Source: Gnetum montanum (taxonomy: Eukaryota; Streptophyta; Gnetopsida; Gnetales; Gnetaceae). From it: a stretch of DNA of 64,000 nucleotides. A program made the position numbers and the translations under genes. The stretch spans positions 164,496 through 228,495 of the forward strand of contig MNCI01035206.1 in assembly GCA_015680685.1 (NCBI GenBank), written 5' to 3'. Below, piece after piece: positions 18,869 to 30,911 of this stretch (its first letter is position 1; the number at the start of each line of letters is the position of its first letter). Under the pieces are notes generated by a model that was not told the DNA's origin, made no database searches, and was given only the letters and a program-made list of their open reading frames with translations.

Positions 18869-21342
18869 CATAACCTTTCAAATGGTATTTTCTTCTTATT
18901 TAAAGTATTGGACTAGACTATGTATGACATAACTTGGATCTTTTTCTCCTCTGTTGCAAACTAGATCTTATGTTGCAAAGATTGCTATTGTCTCCTGCAA
19001 CACTTATTAAACTTATGTATAAGATTGATGGCTACTTTATCTCCTCAAGGTTTCATTTGGAAGAGATAGTAGGATTTTTCCCTACAAAGTATGATTGCTA
19101 TTATTTTGTTATCTTCTATACTTACAACTACTTTTCATTCATCATGAATTGATTCATGATATTCTTCATATCATGAGTTGACTTATAAGGTTTAAGATAT
19201 ACTACGAACTATGTGATTCTTTTTTTACTTCTTGTTGCTCAAAGTTCTTTTTATGCTCTTCACTCATAGGTTGTTTCTTCAATTTCTTCTATTATTTCTT
19301 CATACATATACCTTATAATTTGTTCTTAGCTTGCTTATATTTTATAGAGATTTTACTATAGTTCTTGGGGTTGCAAATCATACCTTCTTATTATGAACTT
19401 ATTAAGAATGAGTACAAATGATCTTGAATGGCAAAAAAACTAATGATTGTATAGTTTTGACTTGTGTAGTTCAACATTCCTCTTGAAGCATGAGTTTCAT
19501 AACTTTGTTTATTATTTCTTGTGAAGTTGTTAAGTGGAAATGATTGATTTACAAATGTAAACTACTTTATGGTTGCTAGTCACAAAGAATTATACATTCA
19601 TGAAGAACTAATGGAATTACTTCATTTTACTCATAATTTAGCAAAAAAACAAATGATATTAAACTCTTAAAAGAACACAAGAAATTAATTCTCTTTATTA
19701 ATCTCTTAAGTAAGCATTGCATCATGGGGTCCTAATCTAAGATATGGATAGAGTGGATTTTATCTTAGTAAGAAGAGAGGAGGGATGTACTAGATCAGAT
19801 GATGATTTCAAGGCTTGAGATTATACTGTAGCAACAAAAATAGTAGGGACTATTTCATAAGATGATGCAAGAGAAGGATTATCATTGATATGTTGAAGAA
19901 ATTTAGAAATGACTATATCAATTAATGTTTCTAGAGCTAGTAAAGGAAAAAATTTAGGTTGCTTCATGATTTCCATTAAGAGCTCCATCTCTTTTTGTAG
20001 ATATGTAATTTCTTCTTGAAATGTAGTGAATTCACCTTCTTTTTCACTTAACTTCAAGCAATATTTTTTAGCTAGTATATTCGCTACATGCATTTTGTCT
20101 TTCGCTTCTTTGATATTAACCTACAATAGTTGATGCTCTTCTATAACTTCTTGATTAGTTTTACAAAGATCTTTTACTTCTTACTTTAGTTGTGAATTCT
20201 TGCGTTTAAGATCTTCTACTTTTGGTTGTGTTATTCCTTCATCTTTATAGCCTATATTGATGATTCGGGAGGTAGAGTTTCCACTTGAGTTAGTCTCTAA
20301 TCTAGAAGGTATAATTTAGGCTTAATTTTTTGCTTGTTTTATTTCAAAGTATATGTAAACTTTTGAAAATTTTTATTCGATTTTTCATATTTGCTAATCT
20401 ACACTTGTAATATTGTATCCCAATCTTCTTTTTCTTTCTTAATGAGAAATAATTTCTTAAAATCTTTAGAAATCTCATCATATTTATTGTTCTCAACTTA
20501 TCTAAATGCAATATAGTAAATCATGAATTTCACATACAAGTACATTCCTACTCTTACAAGCTCATGATCATTTGGGACATTATCTGATCTAGAATCTAGC
20601 CAATATCTAGCATCTATTTTGATTGTTGCATCTACATCCTTATTCATTACTGCATCATTTACTTCTAGAAGTTCTTACTATTGTTTCATTCGTAAGACTA
20701 TGGAATCCTTATGTGGTAGATAATTTTATGCTCCAATTATCATACATGTCTTTGTAAACATTAAGTTGACACAAGCTCTCAATGTATGTATTACCTTAGT
20801 TAGATTCATGATTTGATTATTCTATGCTAAGGTAGCCACATCAAAGTACACTTGTAAATTATTTAAGATCTAGAATATTAGCATAATTTATAGGAGGAAT
20901 AAGATAGAAATCATCACTAGACTATTTTTGTTTCTAAGGTAGATTTATCTCCTTCACTTTCTTTTCAGTAGTCTTATGAACAAATATGATGACTTAATAT
21001 TTCTTTGATAAACTTGCTTTTGATGATGCAAATGGTGGGGCATATTTGGAAAACCTTATTATACTTGTTCTTGTACCTATTGTAACAATGGTTGTGCTTT
21101 GTTCTATTGTTATAATTGAGGTTTCTCTAATCATGACCTTAGATTGGTCATTCAAATTTTAATTTATTTTTCTACTAAAAATGTAAAAACTATGACTGAT
21201 ACTAGTAACTAATTGGGCACTATCTTATTGCCAAACATCTTTGCTAAGAAAGTAAAGAGTCCACTAAAGCTAAACTTGGTGACTATCCTATCCTTAGGTT
21301 TTGTAGGTGCATGCTAAAAATTATACACTATGATTCTTGCCC
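18869..21342. other. AT-rich host sequence, mostly unassigned
   Basis: Continues the stretch that element B interrupted. There is no recognisable LTR, integrase or host gene. Apart from the decayed minus-strand frame at about 19790-20960 I can assign nothing here. Confidence 0.4.
19790..20960 (-). pseudogene. Decayed coiled-coil protein, unrecognised
   Basis: A minus-strand reading spans this region with scattered stops. It includes NDAVMNKDVDATIKIDARYW (about 20590-20650) and ends with a 90-codon open stretch (20093-19821) containing KEGEFTTFQEEITYLQKEME. The Lys/Glu/Leu-rich composition suggests a coiled coil. I do not recognise the family. A retroelement accessory protein similar in kind to the coiled-coil ORF of element C is possible, but no direct similarity is visible. 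Confidence 0.35.
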
Positions 21343-22169
21343 AAGTGTACTTTAGTTTCTAGGCTTGAATGTAAAACAAAATTTTAAGAATACCCCATTA
21401 GAGATTTGTTTTATGATTAGCATAGTCCATCCAGTTGTAAATTTTTTCTATAGAACGTAGGGGTTCTTTATTAGGTAAACATTAACCTAAACACTTGTGT
21501 GTGAATATCTTAAAAACATTGATTGGAAACAAAGGTAGGTACTAGGGCTTCATAATTAATAGAATGGATATCCATTAATGACAAATAAACATTTCAATCC
21601 TTGGAAGCAAATTTAATCAAGCCTTCATTAATGGGTAGGCAAAATAACTTTGTTCAAGGAGCCCTAAACTAGAATGTAGTGCCTAGTGCACTTTAGTTTC
21701 TAGGCTTGAATGTAAAACAAAATTTTAAGAATACCCCATTAGAGATTTGTTTTATGATTAGCATAGTCCATCCAGTTGTAAATTTTTTCTATAGAACGTA
21801 GGGGTTCTTTATTAGGTAAACATTAACCTAAACACTTGTGTGTGAATATCTTAAAAACATTGATTGGAAACAAAGGTAGGTACTAGGGCTTCATAATTAA
21901 TAGAATGGATATCCATTAATGACAAATAAACATTTCAATCCTTGGAAGCAAATTTAATCAAGCCTTCATTAATGGGTAGGCAAAATAACTTTGTTCAAGG
22001 AGCCCTAAACTAGAATGTAGTGCCTAGTGCACTTTAGTTTCTAGGCTTGAATGTAAAACAAAATTTTAAGAATACCCCATTAGAGATTTGTTTTATGATT
22101 AGCATAGTCCATCCAGTTGTAAATTTTTTCTATAGAACGTAGGGGTTCTTTATTAGGTAAACATTAACC
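21343..22169. repeat. 341-bp tandem repeat, about 2.4 copies
   Basis: The string AGGCTTGAATGTAAAAC recurs at 21361, 21702 and 22043, exactly 341 bp apart. As far as I can compare by eye the copies are identical inside the unit. The third copy breaks off at 22169 inside ACATTAACC, where element D sequence begins. The unit carries no ORF. Such identity implies a very recent tandem duplication or an assembly error. Confidence 0.9.
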
Positions 22170-22931
22170 CCCAAGTGTTGCATAAGCTTTCAAAAAGTAG
22201 TGCCTATAAAATGAGTTCCATTGTCAAAAATTAATGCACGTTGCACACCAAACCTATTTATAATGTTTTGTTGTACAAACCAAGCAATAATAGAAGATGT
22301 ACAATCGATGACAGTTGCTACTTCTACCCATTTTGTACAACAGTTAATAGCAACTATGATGTACGCCTTTCCATTTGACATGGGCATGATGGGACCCATG
22401 AAATCAATGCCCCAAATGTTGAATCATTCTAAAGGTTGAATCCATTATTGAGGTCCCTCCATTTGAGCAGTTATTCTCATTGGCATTATTTACAAGAGAT
22501 GATGAAATGGTGAGCATCCCTGAAGAGTGTTGGACAATAGTACCTTGCCATCAGGATTTTAATGGCTATGTGTCTCCCAGCATAGTGTCCTCCACAGGGA
22601 CCTTCATGATCATCTTCAAGTATGCGTAGTTGATCAGCATCAAGGACACACCTATGAACTAGGCCATCAATGCACACCTTGTGGAGGTGTCCGTTGATCT
22701 CCATGAAGTGCTTTACCTGGTGAAGAAACTGTTGCTTCCTCTGGTGGTCCAACCCTTGTGGCACTCCTGAGTGAGAAGATAGGTCAGAATGTTATCATAC
22801 CATTTTGGCTCATTGGGAATTTTTTCAGTTATTGTCCCAACAAAGAGGAGTTCATTAAAAAATGTATCATATAATGGGCATTCATCCTCTTTTTCATCCC
22901 ATCGCAATCGAGACAAGTGATCAATGATCAC
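22170..22931 (-). pseudogene. pol: Integrase remnant of element D
   Basis: Two minus-strand pieces. The first (22764-22486) matches the H2C2 zinc-binding domain, with HEGPCGGHYAGRHIAIKIL and then YYCPTLFRDAH and IISCK. The second (22399-22190) matches the integrase core, with KWVEVATV and FDNGTHF (the second catalytic Asp followed by N-G). The core is cut off after DNGTHFIGTTF, so the catalytic Glu is missing. The integrase follows the RNase H end IIDHLSRL. It would join element DNA to the genome if whole. Confidence 0.88.
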
Positions 22932-23480
22932 ATTCTTAGTGCCCTTTTAATCTACCACTGTAAGATCAAATTCTTGCAAGATCACTAACGATCGTATGAC
23001 ATGGCGGCCCACCATTGGCTTATTCATTAGGAAGCAAATGGCATTATGGTTTGTGTGCACAAACACCTTGTATCCAAGCACATAATGTTTGAACTTCTCT
23101 AGAGCAAACACCATTATCATCAATTCATTTTTTGTAGCGGTGTAGTTTAATTATGCACCCATAATGCTTCAGTTGGTGCAATGGCTGTAGTATGGATGTT
23201 TCTTGTTATCTAACTACATCAGCACAACTCCAAAAGCATAAGCTATTGACCATTTTTCAACTACCTTCAACAACATCTCTTTCTATTCTAGAGAAAGACT
23301 TGCATTGATTATAACCAGCTTCTTATTTTTCAAAAATACATATTCCATTCCAAACAGTAACATTTTTAGTTTAAGGGGCTATTGCTTGAAGTTCTCAGGA
23401 ATTTCCAACTTTCTCCAATAGGTATCATCATTTGTATCATTAGAGAGTTGGTGATGAACTTGATCTAGTTCATCCATGCT
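22900..23480 (-). pseudogene. pol: Pol lead-in fused to RNase H, RT missing (element D)
   Basis: The minus strand first reads a pol lead-in resembling WRKLEIPENFKQ and VIINASLSLEQ (about 23430-23280). It then passes straight into RNase H sequence: YAFGVVLM, LNYTATKNELMIMVFALEKF, a VHTNHNAI stretch and VIIDHLSRL. The whole RT, normally about 200 residues between these blocks in Athila-like pol, is absent. Stops interrupt the frame. The deletion may be ancient and shared, or specific to this copy. Confidence 0.75.
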
Positions 23481-23659
23481 TTTGACATATTCACATGTCA
23501 AGCTCTCAGCTGGTTCCATGCATAGTGTGCTGCTTTCTAAATTAGTAGTCATCCATTGGGTGCCCTCCTATTTTGTGGTTGCTGCGTATAGACACCTTTG
23601 AATTTATACTTTTGGCACACATTGCTTGCATGTAGAGATGGATGCTTGCTTGATGGCCC

Positions 23660-24350
23660 AAATTGTTTACACATAATTACACCTGCTATCACTGTACATG
23701 ATGCATGGAGCTCTCTTCTTCTTGATCTTTCCAAATGCATTTTCTTTAGAGATTTCTAGGGAAAGATCTCTGATGCTCATTCTTATGTTTATTGTGCTCA
23801 GCCATGCTCTTCCCATGATGATTTGGAAGTCCCCTTTGTAGTTCTTCACTTTGATTACTAGGAAGTCAGTAGGATAAGACCACTCATAGATAGTGATCAT
23901 AATGTCTCCTACTAGTCCCAATGGAATAGTGATGGACTGGTCTACCAATTCTAATCTAATGTTTCTCTTCTTAAGAGGAGGTAGGTTCTAGGTAGTGTAC
24001 ATCTCATGAGAAATAAAATTAACACCAAAACCTAAATTAAGAAGAGCCTTGCATGGTTTGTTCCTAACAATCTACAAATAAATTAGAGAACTTCCAGGAT
24101 TAGTTGATTTCCTGGGAAGGTTTCCTACATAGATCCAATTAGACACAATGTGAGTAAGCATTACATTATGGATCCTTGGTAGAGTTTGGTTTGAAGGAGG
24201 CTCGAAGGAATTGGATATGAAGGAAGAGGCAAGAGTAGGATTGTTAACCATGGATGTAGGTGAAAACTTAGGTGGACTATGGGGTCGAAAGAAAGGTCTT
24301 TTCTTTGATTGAGCATTCGACCCATTTGATTGATGATTGGGTTGAAAATT
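23660..24350 (-). pseudogene. pro: Protease remnant of element D
   Basis: The frame matches the element B protease: VDQSITIPLGLVGDI, YPTDFLVIKV and FQIIMGRAWLSTI (about 23948-23790). The catalytic D-S-G-S-G of B reads N-L-G-F-G here (about 24038-24024), so the active Asp is gone. The region upstream (24362-24072) matches the Gag-protease linker of B, with LPRKSTNPGSSLIYL. Inactive. Confidence 0.82.
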
Positions 24351-24369
24351 AATAACCCTCATAACATTG

Positions 24370-26678
24370 TGTTATTGCAGTTGAGTAGGCAGTTCACCCT
24401 ACATTGGTGGAGTAGGTGGTAGCTATGAAATTGGAGTGTGTGCAAGGATAGGAGGAGGATAAGGATAGGGGGCAGCATCCCTTCTTTCATGCGAAGATGC
24501 AGTTCGATAATAGTTAGAAGGGTGGTAGTAAGGCTATAACTAAGAAGATGTAGCATCCATGACTGGAAGAGTTACATGGAGACATGGATTACTAAACATG
24601 GTAATTATATGGATCAAGTTACTAGTAAGGGTATTGTTTCCTTGGTAGTGCAAGCGCCCATGATTATGGTTGCTACCATTGTTGGTACTGTTCATATGGT
24701 TGCGGTGGAGCTTTGTTTGGATAATACAGTTGTTGCTAGATAAACTACTAGAGATTACCTTGAGGATAAGGTAACCTTCTAGATGTTTTCTTTTGTGTAA
24801 ATCATGGATGTAAGGCATACACCCTAGAATCCTGAAGATGTGACACAATGGGGCAACATCCCTTAGGATGTTCATACTAGTAGACATCACATCCATGATC
24901 ATCATTTGCTTCATTGTCTACAACCTCTTTTATTATAGAAATTTTTTCCTTACCTTTTTCATATGCACATTCAACTTCTTTATGTGTCCTATGCTCATGA
25001 TCACTACCTTGTTCTCACGACTCTTCAACAATTTTGAGGACAACTTGAAATTAGCTATTCATGGCATCCCTTAATTGATCAACCTTGGCCATAAGTTCAG
25101 ATTGGAATTTTTAAAGTGGCAAGGATTTTTTATGCATCCCCTCATCAAATATAGATTCATCCTCACTGTCCCAGAATCAAACCTCCCTCTTGCAGATTGA
25201 AGGATCATGATTGTACTCCTCTGCACTTTATCTTTTTCTTAGTTTTCCCTCTTTTTTGGTGACTTGCTCTATTAACCTTTGTACTTGATGGGGAGTTAGT
25301 TCTAACAATCGCCCTTAGGCATAGACATCAAGGGTTATCCTTGTTTCATTACAAAGCTTGTCTACAATGTGGTGGAGTTGAGCCAATTGAGAATAACCAT
25401 TGCTAGGGCATTTTTGCATGAAGGCATAGTATCAGCCAATGGTGGCATCAAAGGATTCATGTGCTCTTTGTTTTCACACTTGAATTTACTTTCTTAAGTT
25501 GGATACCTAGGAGTACATATGATACTTATCATTAAACATCTCAAGCATGGTACTCCATTGTCTGATAGATCTTGGTTCTAAGGATTGGTACTAGTTCTCT
25601 ACTTCTTTGATGAGTGTCCTAGGAAACAACTTCAGTTTTTGCCATTCATTCTCTATGTTTTGCAAGGTATATGCATCTTGAAAATATTGAAGATGATTCT
25701 GCAAATTAGAGTTATATCCTCCTTCAAATTGAGAAATATTGTTCATGTCTAACCATTTGATTTGATTATCTTTCACATGCCTTATTAGAATTTTGATTGC
25801 CTCTACGATATTAAGCATACTTCAGGTAGCAAATAGAGTCTCATCAAGGCCTTGATCATGGTGCCTACAATGCCCTCTACTACCCCTTTTTTCATGGCAA
25901 TGTGCTTCTCTTGAATGTCTGTGTCCTTGATCTTGTCTATCTTGATGGTCCCATCGATTTTTTTGTTCATTTTAATCACCTCCATCACAATCTCGCCTTC
26001 CGTGGTCACAGTCAAAGCTAGAAGAAGAAGAAGATGATGAAGGGAAAGGGGAAGGAGAACTAGCACCATCATTGTGCCTACTACTACCTCTTCAGTGATC
26101 ACAACCATAGTCACAATCTTACCACAATCCTACATCCCTATCTTGACTTGTCCCTCCAGATCCTACTTTGTCATTGAATCCCTTGTTACTAGAATCAAGA
26201 TTGTGAACTGTGGAGTGCAGATTCTAGTTTTGGCCTTTATCATCAAAGTTAAAGAGAGGAGCATCATTAAGTGGAAGATCCCCACTAGCTTGTTAGTACA
26301 ACAGGAATGGAGAATCATTAAGTCCCATTCCCTTTGAAAGTTCATAGCACAGCTCTAGTTATTGATCTAGCAAGCGTTGTGCTTTGGTGGGTGATAATCC
26401 CTAGCATCGACATCTTTCATGACATATTCCCCATGGTAGTCTTGAAGACCACATTGTGCAAGCATTTGATAAAGTGTTGTAGGAGCAACATGATCGGGTG
26501 GCAACATAATGTTGCCCTCCATGTCACGCCACCACAGCTATTCATCTTGATGTAAGCTAAAGGTGAAGTTTGCCACATACTCATTAGGATGAGTATATGT
26601 AATTTAGTACTATTAAGGCTTTGATGGATGAGTGTTATCAGGCTTGGGTGGAGAAGTGCTCCTATGAGAAGATGACAT
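24370..26678 (-). pseudogene. gag: Gag remnant of element D
   Basis: Starts at a Met-Ser-Ser-Ser-His (26678) equal to MASSH of B. The N-terminal module is preserved (YTHPNEYVANFTF, then WRDMEGNIMLPPDHVAP), followed by the gag domain (QFEGGYNSNLQNHLQYFQDA, then EWQKLKLFPRTLIKE, about 25740-25600). The knuckle is near 24880 (YEHPKGCCP, with the second Cys lost). The linker is His/Asp/Arg-rich. Stops and shifts are frequent. It shows that A, B and D share one Gag lineage. Confidence 0.85.
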
Positions 26679-26819
26679 TGTTGATTAGTGAAAAAACAAA
26701 TCACAGTGTGCTTTGAGAATTTGATGTAGTAATTGTAACACAAGATATGACTCTCAAGTTCATTCCAATGATTTAAATACTTTCACTAGATATTAGATAG
26801 TGCACAAAACAACAAAAAG

Positions 26820-26838
26820 GTCCTTGAAAACGATGCCA
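26820..26838 (-). promoter_or_regulatory. Decayed tRNA-Asp primer site (element D)
   Basis: The minus strand reads TGGCATCGTTTTCAAGGAC, one base from the LTR. It differs from the A and B primer site at several places, mostly by transitions. Confidence 0.65.
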
Positions 26839-26839
26839 A

Positions 26840-27703
26840 TGATTAGAAACGAGGTACCCCTATGTCTAACCATATGAATCATTAAGGCGTTACGTGTGAT
26901 CTAGTCAAATTCTATGGACCTATAGTTATCTCATACACTAGTTCCTCTAAGAAGTGAAATAGCATTGAGAATGTTCATTGTCTTCCCAACTACACTTGTG
27001 AGGCTCAAAGGTATGGTTTAAGTGTAATTGAGGTATACGAATTTTTATCATTTTATGTTTTATGGATATAATTTCCTACAACAAGAAAAAAGGGTAGAGT
27101 AGATTGAAACTAATGTCTATTGCCTAGTTAGCCTAACACAAGTAACCGTCTGAGTTTCCTAGACACATCTTGAACACATATAACACTGTTGGGTTACCAA
27201 ACGTTAAGCGTTGCTAGGTTATCAAGTACTATATGAATGCTCAAAGTGGTCGTGCTTATGTTCATTAATTGCTAAAAATAAATTGCTTAATCAAATGTGT
27301 TAAAGTAAGGAACAAGAAAGTAGAATGCATTAAAGAAAATATTAAGTTATTCTTAGTGTTGCAAGGATTGTCAAAAGAGTTTGTTTTATTCCCATCATAC
27401 TACTATGCTCAGGTACATTAGTTCTTGAACAAAGAACCATACACACTTTAGACTCCTTCTTCGGGCACTTAGAAAATATTCTAACTCTAAGGAAAATAAA
27501 CTGCAAGAGCTTCGCTACTCTGACTAAGAATGATCAAAAAATTACTCAAAATGAGAGCCCAGGCATAGTATTTATAGACTTGGGGAATATACCCCAATGT
27601 CAAATATTTGACATTAGATCCAGGCCGCAATGGTATGTACACAACGTCTTAGCCTTGACATCACATACTTGATGTCATAGCCAACACAAATGGTGGTTCA
27701 TCA
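26840..27703 (-). repeat. Element D 5' LTR
   Basis: 864 bp. Plus-strand ends are TGATTAG (decayed TGATGAG) and GTTCATCA. The U3 carries TGACATCA and TGATGTCA boxes (about 27657-27677) and a perfect 20-bp palindrome AATGTCAAATATTTGACATT (27596-27615). The TATA box TATAAATA lies at 27576-27569 on the minus strand. The distal part has the shared GGTTACCAA boxes and the GAGGTACCCCTA end block. The same LTR family reappears in plus orientation at 63136-64000. Confidence 0.85.
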
Positions 27704-30487
27704 GAATTAATAGAAGAAATTAAGTTTTCTTATTTTCTAGCAATTAATTATCTTGCATACATTCTAGATTTGGTATGTTTTGAAGGGTCAAAGAAAATTA
27801 GAATGACCCTTTTGCACCATATGCATGCACTAAACTACACTTCTATAGCTCAAAAATTACTACTTTTTTCTTCAAATATGTAACCCCTTACTATAGTATC
27901 TCATAGTATTATGGTTTGTTTATGTATGTGTAGCTAGACTTGGTTGAAGGTCATGTGGATGTATAGTTTAGTATATTATTTTAATAATATATTTATGATA
28001 TTTATGTATATTGTACATATTATTATGATTTATCATAGCTATGTACATTGATGTTGCTAGATATGTGGTATGATGATGTTTATTGCTGGTAGGATGTGAG
28101 GGTGGTGGGAGAAGACAAAGCATTGATGGTTATAACCTTGATTGAATTTTTTATTATGATGCCAATATTATTTAGTAAATCATGTTATGTGATTATGAAT
28201 CAATGTTATTTTGGTGATCATGTTAGGATGCTATAATGATTATCATATTGTGTATGTTGAGTCATATGGCTAATTGTCCTATGTTACAGAGCATGTTTAG
28301 TTTTATGATTATGTTGTAGATGAGTTATGATATTTGGATGATTGATGGCTATTTTGTTTAAATATCTTGTTAGTAGAATATGGAGTGTGGGTTCTTTGAC
28401 ATTATCTAAGATAGGAAAAAATTAAAGGGTAATCTTAGAAAATAAAATAGTAGTAAGTGTAATTATATTTTATTATACATAATTAATATATACATTATTT
28501 TTCATTTTTATACTTGAACATTCTTTTGCATCCTATTTTATTTTGGCTTATTTTAATTCATTGTTATCCTAAATCTCTTAATTAATTTCTATGATTTTTA
28601 GGATGTTAGGAAGTTAGTGTTGGGTCAACTATAGTTCAAGAGCTTCAATTTGAGTTCTAGAGGATTCAAGATCTTGTTAGGAGCATTTTGATACCTTGAA
28701 TTTATTTTTTATATTTTGGTAAATCATTAGGTTTTTGTTCCCCTATCTTTGTTATAGATCATTATGCATATTTGTGAGGTTCTAATAGATGGTTAACTAG
28801 GCCTTATGATGCAGTGTTATTCTTTTTTGAAAATCTAGTATTTTATTCTATGATGTGCATGATGAAAATTATGAGTTATATTTGTATCATCACTTGGTAT
28901 ATGAAGATTATTTAGGCATTCTCTGAGGATGCAAGGTCATCATTGCTAACCTCTAGAGATGAATATGAGTTGCTAGCATGTTTTCTCTAGATTTACATTT
29001 ACTTTTTAAGTTTTTATGTATTTATGGTGATGTTTTCTATGGTAAGCACCATTGAGTGATAGATTATAGTAAGGTTACAACATGGTCATAATGAAAGAAA
29101 TGAAGGATGTAAGTCATACTAACCTCATGACATAAGGAGTTTTAAAATTTTTTTGGATGTGAGGTATAACACCCTCATGATGTAGTCATGATCTTGTCTT
29201 TCCATAGGACATAAGCCAGAGCTAAGTTACACTAAGAATTTTAGCTATTTAGTATAATATGTGGGTTATAGGAATCATGTAGTGTTGTCAACATGAAAGG
29301 AGGCTTGGGCATGAGTTGCAAATCACTTACTACAAGGTCACACTTCCTTTGACAAATGATTTTTATTTAGTGTTAGATCTTAGGATGAGCCATAGTACTT
29401 ATGTGGTGGACTTGTAGTGAGGGACATAGGTTCACAAAAACTCATGTCAAGATCACACTTCATTCAATATATGTTATGCAAAATAGGATCATGATCAAAT
29501 CATGGTAGGTATACAGGGATATTTCTATCTACTTACAAAAAATAATTAGTTATGGATGTATAGTATAGGTCTTAAGCTAGGCCATGCAAGTTTGGTAGAA
29601 CTTTTAGAGATGTAGTGGACTCATATGGAAAGGTTATTACAAATATTAAGTATCATTTATATGTGTGTTATGTTGCTTTTCCTAGGATTCTTTATGCAAG
29701 TCTTATGAAAAATATATTAGTGTGATATTTAAATGTGTGAGTAGTTGCATCATGAGTTATAATATAAATTGGTTATGATCAATGTGCTTGGTTTATGCTA
29801 AGAGTTATATGTGGTTTTGATAAGGTTTATTACTTATATGCACAAAATGTTATGTGCTTAGATATGTTCTATATCGGGTGTGATTTTGACATGTTGCTAA
29901 ATATAAAAGTGACATGTAAATTATATATGATCATGTAGTATCACTATATATGAGCTGTGATTTATAGTATTTGGCTATGCTTTGATTTAATGAAGTATGA
30001 TATGATTAATGATAGGGATGAAGCATGTAGCACTAGTTACTTATGGTCATTGAATGAATTAATATGATATGATTTGTGTGTTATTAACAAGTTGTACTTA
30101 CATAATGGTGAAGCTAACATGAGGATGTAGATCAATTAGTGATGAGGCATCATAGAGGATTTGGGATGACCCTTGCTAGGATGCATTAATAAGCCTTCTA
30201 TCTCATACCTCATCCTAAGAGTGGCCAAGCATAGGTTACACCTATGATTGGTAAAAGATATTGGAACATATGTACTAATACAAATCTACCCTTCAGAAGG
30301 TTAGTGACTTGGGACTACAAATAAGGTAGTAAGCATTAGCATTGGTTGCGAAATTTGTATTATGAAAGCTAATAAAACACCTGCTAGCATTATTTATGTT
30401 ATGAGTACTTATGCTAATAATATCATACTTACATTGAGTGTGGGTGTGTTTGGTATAATAGGGGTTGTATGATTATATCATGTATGC
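27704..30487. other. Unassigned AT-rich region
   Basis: No ORF longer than about 60 codons and no recognisable LTR, domain or RNA gene. If the copia LTR at 30488 is a 5' LTR, this would be the internal region of that element, but no copia motif survives. Nothing more can be supported. Confidence 0.35.
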
Positions 30488-30911
30488 ATCATTAAACTTA
30501 GAAGAAAGGTTGAATGAGTAAATAAGATGCAAGCTTAATGCTAAAAAGAGTAAAATGAAAAGTACAATGAAATATACTCATCAATGTGGATGTTATAAAT
30601 CTTACCATCTTTAAATCCACTTTGAATTCAAAGTTGTGGCTAGGAATACCATTGTACTAGATGCTAAAATGCTATACGTTCCTCATAGGTTGAATAATGA
30701 GCTTGGTAGTCCACAGGATTTTCAAGGACCTAGTAAGATCAAGAACTAATTATGATGCTCACATAGGATATAGTCACATATCCCTTAAGATATAATAAAA
30801 CCACCAAATACTTGATCCTCTCATGGTTATGATGTAGATTTCCTTGCTATGAGAATATACTTTGTTGAGCTTACAAATCTATAGTAAGAATGATAGTATG
30901 GAATAGATGAT
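30488..30911 (-). repeat. Copia LTR K, distal part (split by element E)
   Basis: The reverse complement of this stretch follows the copia J LTR at about 51070-51540: a block TTTGAATTCAAAGTGGATTT against J TTCTAATTCAAAGTGGATTTT, then TTGTACTTTTCATTTT, and an end TCTAAGTTTAATGA against J TCTGAGTTTAACAA. The other part of this LTR is at 37783-38243, beyond element E. Confidence 0.7.
30907..30911. repeat. Probable target duplication of element E, left
   Basis: ATGAT before the LTR start. The right flank at 37783-37787 reads ATGCT, one mismatch. The K/J LTR homology continuing on both sides supports insertion at this point. Confidence 0.6.

Larger units (their letters stand above)
22170..27703 (-). 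mobile_element. Element D: Athila-like gypsy element, 3' truncated, RT deleted
   Basis: From right to left it has a 5' LTR (26840-27703), a decayed tRNA-Asp primer site (26820-26838), gag (26678 to about 24370), protease (about 24340-23660), a pol lead-in fused to RNase H (about 23480-22900), then integrase zinc-binding and core domains, cut off at 22170 by the tandem repeat. Gag and protease are homologous to those of A and B. This is the only relative in the window with pol, so its family is the best candidate for an autonomous partner. Many stops; dead. Confidence 0.88.

Noticed and set aside
18042-18932. Long frames across the 635-N gap
   Set aside because: They exist only because N codons contain no stops; the visible parts are LTR sequence.
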